Shown: one piece after another, positions 6,824 through 12,626 of the stretch | Position numbering within the stretch: the first letter of the stretch is position 1 | Layout of the letters: each line of letters begins with the position of its first letter | Assembly (NCBI GenBank): GCA_046048095.1 | Contig: JBJOGS010000018.1 | Coordinates: 1-12,626 of the forward strand | Origin: UBA3478 sp046048095 | GTDB lineage: Bacteria > Bacteroidota > Bacteroidia > Flavobacteriales > Flavobacteriaceae | Direction: 5' to 3' | Length of the DNA: 12,626 nt | The notes under the pieces: model-generated | Told to the model about the DNA's origin: nothing | Seen by the model: only the letters and a program-made list of their open reading frames with translations | Databases searched by the model: none | Position numbers and translations under genes: made by a program

Positions 6824-6879
6824 TTGATTTGCCTGATCCGGTGATTATTTTTCTCTGACGAGTTTATTACCTTTATTGT

Positions 6880-7170
6880 ATGGCCTTTCTGCGGATGAAA
6901 TCCAATAAAAAATTTGAATACACTCCTCGTTACTACAAAGGAAAGGGCTCTCCGTTTAAAATAGAACACCGTTTTGACCACTTCCGTTCTACGGCTCACC
7001 AACCTAGGGGATTGAAGAATAAACTGCTCTGGGCTTTAGAAGATCTTGCTGATCGAAAGTCATCACAAAAAACCAACAGACGTGTGCTGATTATCGCGGC
7101 AATCCTATTGTTTATCTTCTTCTGGATTATGGGGTTTGACCTAGGCGTATTCTTTGCGAGCCATGGTTGA
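6880..7170 (+). CDS. Small single-pass membrane protein between ribH and mutL
   Basis: This 96-residue protein has a very basic N-terminal half (MKSNKKFEYTPRYYKGKGSPFKIEHRFDHFR, split by no obvious domain), then a short helix (LLWALEDLAD, 49-58), a basic KTNRR stretch and one transmembrane helix at about 69-91 rich in Ile, Leu and Phe. By the positive-inside rule the N-terminus should be cytoplasmic. In Flavobacteria a similar protein lies at this position and is sometimes labelled 'riboflavin synthase subunit beta', apparently only because of ribH next door; nothing in this sequence supports enzyme activity. The ATG at 6880 is chosen because relatives begin a few residues before the KxNKxF motif; ATG 6895 is an alternative. 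Its end overlaps the mutL start by 8 bp, so the two are likely coupled. Function unknown. Confidence 0.8.
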   Translation: MAFLRMKSNKKFEYTPRYYKGKGSPFKIEHRFDHFRSTAHQPRGLKNKLLWALEDLADRKSSQKTNRRVLIIAAILLFIFFWIMGFDLGVFFASHG

Positions 7171-8935
7171 GATTAAGAGGCTTCCTGAAAACGTAGCAAA
7201 TCAGATTGCTGCTGGTGAGGTAGTTCAGCGTCCGGCTTCTGTGGTAAAAGAATTGCTTGAAAACGCTATTGACGCTAAGGCTACACGCATTGAACTGCGG
7301 CTTCGCGCAGGAGGCATTTCAATGATCAGCGTTACTGATAATGGATCAGGAATTCACCCTTCGCAACTCGCACTAGCCTTTGAGCGCCATGCTACCTCGA
7401 AACTAAAAAGTGCAGACGATCTTTTTCGATTGGCGACTAAAGGATTTAGAGGAGAAGCCTTAGCGAGTATTGCTGCAGTGGCTGATGTCGTACTCGTGTC
7501 CAAAGTGTCAGAGGCGCCCTCTGCCTTTGTCATTCGCATGCGAGCCGGACAACAACAAGCCATAGAAGAAACCGCCTTTCAAGAAGGGACCTCGGTTACG
7601 GTGAGTCATTTGTTCTTCAATATTCCTGCACGTAAAAATTTCCTGAAATCTGAGAGTGTTGAATTGAAGCACTGTTTGGACGAGTTTCATCGAGTCGCTC
7701 TATTGCATGAAGAGGTGCATTTTCAATGTTTTCACAATGAGTCCATTGTTTATGACTTGCCGGGATGTTCACGTCATCAGCGTATTGTGCATATTTTTGG
7801 ATCGAAATACGCTGAGCGTCTAGTCCCTGTGCGTGAAAAGACTGAACGCTTTGAACTTAGCGGCTACCTCATTCGACCTGAATTTTCTAAGAAAACCAGA
7901 GGAGAACAATTTTTCTTTGTCAATAAGCGATTCATTCGTAGTCCGTATCTGCATAGGGCGGTGGTAGAGGCCTATGAAGGACTTATCGCTTCAGGACATC
8001 ATCCGGGTTATTTTATTGAGATTGATATCGATAAAGCGGCAATTGATGTGAATATTCATCCAACAAAAACTGAAATAAAGCTAGATGATGAGTACCACGT
8101 GTATTCGGTGTTGAGAGCAGCCATCCGTCATAGTCTTGGCCGCTATCAGATTAATACACCAATTGACTTTGACTTGAATCCCTCACTGATGCCATCGTAC
8201 AGTCAGTCCATTGCAGAGGCCAAGGAACCTCGAATTAAAGTGTCTTCTTCTTTCAATCCCTTTCGCTCTGAGGTACAGCAAAGTGAATCATTTAGCGAAA
8301 TTGTAATTCAAACCGAAGCAGAGCAACTACGAATAGATGAAAGTGAAACGTTTAAGGTTGATTTTTGGAACACCGGAACAGTAAAGCCTTTTCAATGGGC
8401 CAATAAGTTTATTGTGATTTCTAGTGAAGACCGATTGATAGTGATCGACCAATACCGAGCGCACCAGCGGGTGTTGTACGAGAGGTTTTTGAAGAAGATG
8501 ACCCTCGAACGAACCGGAAGCCAGCAATTGCTGTTCTATGAAACCATTTCACTTTCGCCCCATCAATGGGCGAGTTTTGAGGCCCTTGAAGCACACTTTG
8601 ATGATCTAGGTTTTGAGTTTGAAAAAGTTGCCAACGAGTTGGTGCTGAAGGGTGTTCCTGAATTTTTTCCTTTGAATGAAGCTACTGCCGTTTTTAGCCA
8701 GTTGCTTGAGGATGTGGCCACCCAGCCATCCGATCTCTCTTATTCCACTGCTGATCGTGTGGCGAAAGCCCTAGCTAAACACGGTGCAGTAAAAAAAGGC
8801 GTGCCCATCGCTTCTGATGCGCTCCAAGAGTTAGTTGAAGATCTGGGACACTGTAAAGAGCCCTATTTATCTCCGTTTAACAAGCGTATCTTTGTAAGCA
8901 TACAAGAGGCAGAAATCTTTCAAAAATTAGACTGA
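7163..8935 (+). CDS. mutL: DNA mismatch repair protein MutL
   Basis: This 590-residue protein links MutS mismatch recognition to strand removal. The N-terminal GHKL ATPase is complete: Glu33-Asn34 (ELLENAIDA), DNGSGI (59-64), RHATSKL (75-81), GFRGEALASI (94-103), FFNIPARKNFLKS (151-163) and HPTKTEIK (299-306, Lys302). A poorly conserved linker covers about 335-405. The C-terminal dimerisation domain (about 408-590) has DQYRAHQRVLYE at 429-440 where endonuclease-type MutL has DQHA(X)2E(X)4E: the His and the first Glu are replaced by Tyr and Gln, and no CPHGRP box is visible near the C-terminus (CKEPYLSPFNKR instead). I start it at ATG 7163; an upstream in-frame TTG at 7154 would add only three residues and lies further inside the preceding gene. 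It overlaps the small membrane protein gene by 8 bp, and the first rhomboid follows after one base. Confidence 0.96.
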   Translation: MVEIKRLPENVANQIAAGEVVQRPASVVKELLENAIDAKATRIELRLRAGGISMISVTDNGSGIHPSQLALAFERHATSKLKSADDLFRLATKGFRGEALASIAAVADVVLVSKVSEAPSAFVIRMRAGQQQAIEETAFQEGTSVTVSHLFFNIPARKNFLKSESVELKHCLDEFHRVALLHEEVHFQCFHNESIVYDLPGCSRHQRIVHIFGSKYAERLVPVREKTERFELSGYLIRPEFSKKTRGEQFFFVNKRFIRSPYLHRAVVEAYEGLIASGHHPGYFIEIDIDKAAIDVNIHPTKTEIKLDDEYHVYSVLRAAIRHSLGRYQINTPIDFDLNPSLMPSYSQSIAEAKEPRIKVSSSFNPFRSEVQQSESFSEIVIQTEAEQLRIDESETFKVDFWNTGTVKPFQWANKFIVISSEDRLIVIDQYRAHQRVLYERFLKKMTLERTGSQQLLFYETISLSPHQWASFEALEAHFDDLGFEFEKVANELVLKGVPEFFPLNEATAVFSQLLEDVATQPSDLSYSTADRVAKALAKHGAVKKGVPIASDALQELVEDLGHCKEPYLSPFNKRIFVSIQEAEIFQKLD

Positions 8936-8936
8936 C

Positions 8937-9680
8937 ATGTTTCAACAGCTTCCGCAAGCCGTTAAGGGAATACTCATCGCAAATATTTTGTTCTTCGTTG
9001 CTACGCTATCCCTTGGTGATCTGATGTATGCTTGGTTTTCTTTGTGGTTTATGGAGCATCCTCGGTTTGGATTTTGGCAGTTTTTCAGTCATATGTTCAT
9101 GCACGGCGGATTCGCACATATTCTTTTTAATATGTACGCTTTAGTGGCGTTCGGATCGCCCTTAGAACGCGTTTGGGGACGGGATAAGTTCTTGTTTTTC
9201 TATTTCTCAGCTGGTCTAGGCGCGGCTTTTCTGCACACTGGGGTGAACTATTTCTTCTTCAATGACGCCCTTGATCAACTTGTTTCTGCGGGGGTATCAC
9301 GCTTTGATTTGATCGAAGTGCTGAGCTCAGGAAAATCATTAAACACTTCGTACCTAGCACAATACGTGCCTATTGAGGTGGCCGAACAACTCCGGGGGGC
9401 ATTTTATACGCCTGCGGTGGGTGCCTCCGGGGCGGTATATGGGGTTTTGGTGGCTTTCGCGTTTATGTATTCTGAGGCACGCTTGATGCTACTATTCTTT
9501 CCTTTCCCTATAAAGGCCAAGTATTTCGTTCCACTGATTGTTTTAGGTGACCTCTATTTTGGAATTACGAATCAGAATACGGGTGTGGCACATTTTGCAC
9601 ATATCGGAGGCGCCCTCATTGGCTTTATTATGATGTGGTATTGGAAGCGGAATTCATTTAACGATAATCGATGGGATTAA
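8937..9680 (+). CDS. Rhomboid family intramembrane serine protease (first copy)
   Basis: The 247-residue polytopic membrane protein has the rhomboid active site. HGGFAHILFNMYAL (56-69) supplies the HxxxN motif (His61, Asn65); GASGAVYG (162-169) holds nucleophile Ser164; and AHFAHIGGALIG (218-229) holds the partner His222. Six hydrophobic segments can be counted at roughly 10-30, 50-73, 84-103, 163-180, 196-212 and 220-236. The segment between TM3 and the serine helix, about 105-158, is long and polar and contains FDLIEVLSSGKSLNTSYLAQY; it should lie outside the membrane. The protein cleaves substrate transmembrane helices; the substrate is unknown. The ATG comes one base after the mutL stop, and the second rhomboid begins directly after its TAA. 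Confidence 0.93.
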   Translation: MFQQLPQAVKGILIANILFFVATLSLGDLMYAWFSLWFMEHPRFGFWQFFSHMFMHGGFAHILFNMYALVAFGSPLERVWGRDKFLFFYFSAGLGAAFLHTGVNYFFFNDALDQLVSAGVSRFDLIEVLSSGKSLNTSYLAQYVPIEVAEQLRGAFYTPAVGASGAVYGVLVAFAFMYSEARLMLLFFPFPIKAKYFVPLIVLGDLYFGITNQNTGVAHFAHIGGALIGFIMMWYWKRNSFNDNRWD

Positions 9681-10535
9681 ATGAATAGACTGCGGTTGAA
9701 ATGGGCCATGTTGGGGGGGTTAGAGCGGCTGATCGTTTTTCAGGTGGTGCTCTTCGTAATCTTCGGACTTTTCAATCTATTTGGCCTTTCACTCTTTTCT
9801 TATTTTGATTTATCCTCATCGTTGACTGACTTGGTATTCAAGCCATGGTCGATACTTACCTATGCTTTTTTACATCAGGATCTTTGGCACCTCGTTTTTA
9901 ACATGCTTTGGTTGTACTATGCCGGACAGTTTTTTCTCAATTTTTTTGATTTTGAGCGACTCTTTAGCTTGTTCTTGTTAGGGGTGCTTTTTGCGGGGCT
10001 TACCTATCTCACTGCGTATAATGTGATTCCTTCATTTACCGCGTTGAATGCTGCAATGGTCGGATCCTCAGCAGGCGTGATGGCTGTCCTGATTTTTATG
10101 GCCACCTACAGCCCAAATCAACCGATTCAATTGCTTTTCTTTCGACTGAAATTATGGCATTTAGGGGTGTTCTTTGTGCTCATCGATCTCTTGCAACTTT
10201 CATCCGGAGTGAACTTTGGTGGACGACTAGCCCACCTAGCGGGTGCTGGAATTGGTTACTTTTCAGCTTCTCAGTTGCTTAAGGGTAATGATGTCACTGA
10301 GGGTTTTCAGCGATTAGTGAGCCGCCTTGTTCGCGCCTTCTCTCATTCATCCTCTCATAGGCGGAGGTCACCTTTTTCTTTTACCGTACACAAAGGCGCT
10401 TCTCGAAACGCTAGAAAGAAAGCTCCCCCTACAGATCAAGAGCGAATTGACGCGATCTTGGATAAGATCAGCGCCTCGGGCTATGACAGTTTAACCGCAG
10501 ACGAGAAGGCTTTTTTGTTTAAAAAAGGCCGCTGA
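9681..10535 (+). CDS. Rhomboid family intramembrane protease with C-terminal cytoplasmic tail (second copy)
   Basis: A 284-residue membrane protein of a second rhomboid type. HQDLWHLVFNMLWLYYAG (65-82) gives His70 and Asn74, VGSSAGVMA (127-135) gives the predicted nucleophile Ser130, and AHLAGAGIG (184-192) gives His185. Hydrophobic segments run about 16-40, 56-82, 94-112, 123-142, 157-174 and 182-198. Unlike the first copy, the protein continues with a basic Ser/Arg-rich linker (about 212-249) and ends in a small helical motif, ERIDAILDKISASGYDSLTA (254-273) then DEKAFLFKKGR, a tail seen on Bacteroidota rhomboids (DUF6576 type). The start abuts the preceding TAA with no gap, and the last 17 bp overlap the opposing wbqC-like gene. 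Catalytic residues look intact; the substrate is unknown. Confidence 0.92.
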   Translation: MNRLRLKWAMLGGLERLIVFQVVLFVIFGLFNLFGLSLFSYFDLSSSLTDLVFKPWSILTYAFLHQDLWHLVFNMLWLYYAGQFFLNFFDFERLFSLFLLGVLFAGLTYLTAYNVIPSFTALNAAMVGSSAGVMAVLIFMATYSPNQPIQLLFFRLKLWHLGVFFVLIDLLQLSSGVNFGGRLAHLAGAGIGYFSASQLLKGNDVTEGFQRLVSRLVRAFSHSSSHRRRSPFSFTVHKGASRNARKKAPPTDQERIDAILDKISASGYDSLTADEKAFLFKKGR

Positions 10536-11166
10536 GATCGAGGCTTTCTAGGTACCTCCTTGACTGCTTTGGACCTAGATTAAAAAGAAGGTCAAGGCCT
10601 GAAAGACCTGAAATAAAAGGCTGACTACTATCAAATACTTGTGGATAGGGGGTGTAGTTCAACGGTAAGGATTCTTTGGCTTGAATCAATCTTCTCAGAT
10701 CAAGCGTATCCTCATTTTGATTAAATGATGGTTGGTAGGTGGTGGTTTTAGGTTCAGGGGTGGTGATGCCCAAGGCTTGACATAAAAATGAAAAGCTTTT
10801 TAGATTGTGTTCGAGCAGATTTACTTCTCCTTCGGCAAACATGGGTTTCAGTTCGGACTCGTAAAATTCAAAAAACGGAGACGAGTGGTAGGCGGTCACT
10901 ATAGATTTCCAGTGCAGTTCATTCCATCGTTCGCTGGGATCCGAGACTACTGCCGAGGTCAGCTGTCTTTCTTTACGTCTGTGTTTAATCGGAATACTCA
11001 GCACCAGAGGCCCTTTATCTGTAGCGATTACGGTTCTGTTTCTGTAGGTCTGTTTTTGAAAATTGTCACAGACCTCCCAGGTGATTTTTTCTTCAAATTG
11101 GACCACTAACGCCCATTGGGCGATCGTACTGAAATAAGAGGGATGAATAATAAACCGTTGTATCAC
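10519..11166 (-). CDS. WbqC family protein
   Basis: This 215-residue protein matches the WbqC-like family, named after a gene in an O-antigen cluster; the biochemical role is not established. Family hallmarks are IIHPSYFSTIAQWALVVQ near the N-terminus, NFQKQTYRNRTVI (35-47), KGPLVLSIPI (51-60), LHWKSIVTAYHSSPFFEFYESEL (84-106) and the C-terminal FISGLSGLDLLFNLGP (183-198). The start is a GTG at 11166-11164 whose last bases overlap the lepB TGA (GTGA, 11163-11166), so it is probably translated by coupling to lepB; no in-frame ATG gives a better start and the family motif begins within a few residues. Its 3' end overlaps the second rhomboid gene by 17 bp on the opposite strand. In Bacteroidota wbqC beside lepB is a usual arrangement. 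Confidence 0.88.
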   Translation of the reverse strand: MIQRFIIHPSYFSTIAQWALVVQFEEKITWEVCDNFQKQTYRNRTVIATDKGPLVLSIPIKHRRKERQLTSAVVSDPSERWNELHWKSIVTAYHSSPFFEFYESELKPMFAEGEVNLLEHNLKSFSFLCQALGITTPEPKTTTYQPSFNQNEDTLDLRRLIQAKESLPLNYTPYPQVFDSSQPFISGLSGLDLLFNLGPKQSRRYLESLDLSGLF

Positions 11167-12626
11167 GCCTTTTTACGTTTGCGCCAAAAGCGAAATGCAA
11201 AGTAAATTGCAAGCACTCCAAGAAAAACATAACGGAAAGAAAAGGGTGCGCCTTCCCCTTTAACGGTAGTGAAAAAACGGTCCCAGCGAGGCCGCATCGC
11301 TAAAATTCCTTGATCAAAATTGTCCCAGCTCATCCAAATGAATATGGGTTTGCCTAGAATGTGATCTTCAGGAACATAACCCCAGCTGCGACTATCCTCA
11401 GACCGATCGCGGTTGTCGCCCATCATCCAGTAGTATCCCTTTTTAAACGTGTATGAGGTGGTGGGTGCTCCGTTGATGAAAATAGTACCGTCTGATACGC
11501 TTAGATCGTTACCTTCGTAGGTAGTGATCACTCTTTTAAACAAGGGTAGGTTCTCGGTGTTAATCTCGATGGTTTCTCCGGCTTTTGGCAGGTATATGGG
11601 GCCAAAATTATCTTCATTCCAAGAAAAACGAGGGTCATTAGGAAAGATATTGTATCCGGCTTCACCCTTTGGAGTGATATCCAAAACCACACTATCAATG
11701 CGATCATTGTTTCTCAACCACTCGGCTTTGTCGAGTGTGAGGTTGACTAAAATCTCGGCTTTCAATGATTCTTTTAATGAGATCCGTTGGGCCCTTAGAA
11801 GTTCAACGGGAATCCCGTCCTCTCCGGTGTAAAGTTCTAACGCCCCATTTTCAAGTTGATTCACCCCTATAAGGTGTGGAATCAGCGCATTGTATTGAGA
11901 TTGATTGATCGCAGATGCAATAAAAACTCGGGCATAATCAGAGGCATCTGCTTCAGATAGCAATCGTGACGAAACGCCTGAGGATGCATAGACCTTGTGA
12001 TTGTACATCGGCCTGGCGCGACTGTCTAACTCAAGCCGTTCTCTATTGATGTAAACAAAGCCGTCTCTAATTTCTAGAGTGTCACCAGGGGTACCCACGC
12101 AGCGTTTCACGTAGTTTGACTTCTTGTCTACAGGCTTAATCACCCCGGCCTCTTTAACGAAAAATTGACGGACCGTGTCTGCAGGCCAGTTAAAAACTAC
12201 GAGATCATTCTTTTTAACTGCATTGAATCCGGGCAATCTGAGGTAAGGGAATTGCGGAGACTTCAAGTAAGAGCGCACCTTGAATATAGGAAGGGTGTCG
12301 TGCACCATTGGTGCGGCAATCGCCGTCGTTGGGATTCTAGCCCCATAATGAAATTTACTGACTAAAAGAAAATCTCCAACACGAAGCGTGCGTTCGAGTG
12401 AAGGGGTCGGAATCGCATAGGGCTGAACGAAATAGGTGTGTACTAGGGTGGCGGCAACAACAGCAAATACAATAGACGATAGCCATTCTCCTGTTTTCGT
12501 TTTCTCGGGACGAAGCCGATCATCTTTTCGTGCAGTCTGTGGATCCAAAGCCACTGCAAAAAGGTACAATCCCAGGCTAATTACCGTAAGTATGTGCTCA
12601 GCAGGCTTTGGTCTTTTGTAGGCATA
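11163..12626 (-). CDS. lepB: Signal peptidase I (LepB), N-terminus beyond window
   Basis: The frame is open from the TGA at 11163-11165 to the right edge, giving 487 visible residues; the true start is outside. A TTG at 12569 could be taken for a start, but it sits inside a hydrophobic stretch (HILTVISLGLYLFAVAL) that continues upstream. After a second TM (SSIVFAVVAATLVHTYFV) comes the catalytic serine in IPTPSLERTLRVGD (TCA codon at 12401-12399), the lysine in NYVKRCVGTPGD (codon 12107-12105) and the GDNRDRSEDSRSWG box. Around 229 residues separate the lysine and the GDNR box, roughly 100 more than in E. coli LepB, and a third TM (FRYVFLGVLAIYFAFRFW) closes the protein; both are usual in this phylum. 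It removes signal peptides from exported proteins. wbqC follows with a 4-bp overlap. Confidence 0.97.
   Translation of the reverse strand, partial: YAYKRPKPAEHILTVISLGLYLFAVALDPQTARKDDRLRPEKTKTGEWLSSIVFAVVAATLVHTYFVQPYAIPTPSLERTLRVGDFLLVSKFHYGARIPTTAIAAPMVHDTLPIFKVRSYLKSPQFPYLRLPGFNAVKKNDLVVFNWPADTVRQFFVKEAGVIKPVDKKSNYVKRCVGTPGDTLEIRDGFVYINRERLELDSRARPMYNHKVYASSGVSSRLLSEADASDYARVFIASAINQSQYNALIPHLIGVNQLENGALELYTGEDGIPVELLRAQRISLKESLKAEILVNLTLDKAEWLRNNDRIDSVVLDITPKGEAGYNIFPNDPRFSWNEDNFGPIYLPKAGETIEINTENLPLFKRVITTYEGNDLSVSDGTIFINGAPTTSYTFKKGYYWMMGDNRDRSEDSRSWGYVPEDHILGKPIFIWMSWDNFDQGILAMRPRWDRFFTTVKGEGAPFSFRYVFLGVLAIYFAFRFWRKRKKA

Noticed and set aside
6824..6879. Possible terminator or separate promoter in the 56-bp ribH to small-protein gap
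   Set aside because: The T5 run at 6848-6852 is preceded only by a short stem with wobble pairs, and TACCTTTA (6868-6875) misses the consensus at its last base and lies 4 nt before the ATG. Neither is convincing.
10454..10473. Hairpin GATCTT/AAGATC with added CGC/GCG pairs near the end of the second rhomboid gene
   Set aside because: No T-run on either side and it lies in conserved coding sequence (LDKIS), so it is not supported as a terminator.
10547..10579. TCTAGGT/ACCTAGA inverted repeat just after the second rhomboid stop
   Set aside because: Seven base pairs with a 19-nt loop and no following T-run; inside the wbqC-like coding region. Too weak for a terminator.
1..12626. Search for mobile elements, CRISPR arrays, defence genes, tRNAs and direct repeats
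   Set aside because: All substantial frames are explained by housekeeping families with phylum-typical neighbours, and no terminal repeats, transposase, integrase or regularly spaced repeats were seen.

Overview
This window looks like a housekeeping stretch from a Bacteroidota chromosome, most likely order Flavobacteriales. Three things point there. The proteins have phylum-typical architectures: a cyclophilin-FKBP lipoprotein, a LepB with a large insertion, rhomboids beside WbqC and LepB, and a small membrane protein between ribH and mutL. At least two intergenic regions carry the Bacteroidota -7 element TAnnTTTG. Recognisable Shine-Dalgarno sites are scarce. There are no tRNA or rRNA genes, CRISPR arrays, insertion sequences or phage genes, and the window is almost entirely coding.

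Layout from left to right. A minus-strand block (1-2537) reads nrnA-like DHH phosphoesterase, then the dual PPIase lipoprotein (4-bp overlap), then an amidohydrolase-family exported protein cut by the left edge. A 71-bp divergent region with a perfect 9-bp inverted repeat separates it from a plus-strand PhoD-like lipoprotein and ndk. ndk meets the minus-strand pair recF and DUF721 (DciA-like) tail to tail with one base between them, and the ndk terminator hairpin lies inside the DUF721 coding sequence. From a second divergent region (5481-5572) a six-gene plus-strand unit runs to 10535: TPR membrane protein, ribH, small membrane protein, mutL and two adjacent rhomboid-family genes, mostly abutting or overlapping. 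It collides with a 17-bp coding overlap into the minus-strand pair lepB and wbqC (GTGA overlap). lepB runs off the right edge and its start is not in the window.

Functionally the window mixes genome maintenance (RecF, DUF721/DciA-like, MutL, Ndk), RNA and nucleotide turnover (NrnA), riboflavin synthesis (RibH), and envelope protein handling (LepB, two rhomboids, the PPIase lipoprotein, TPR membrane protein). I found no convincing new biological system. The points worth a second look are the terminator embedded in an opposing gene, the symmetric divergent promoter, the degenerate MutL endonuclease motif, the tandem unlike rhomboids, the small conserved-looking membrane protein next to ribH, and the missing metal motif in the amidohydrolase-like N-terminus.
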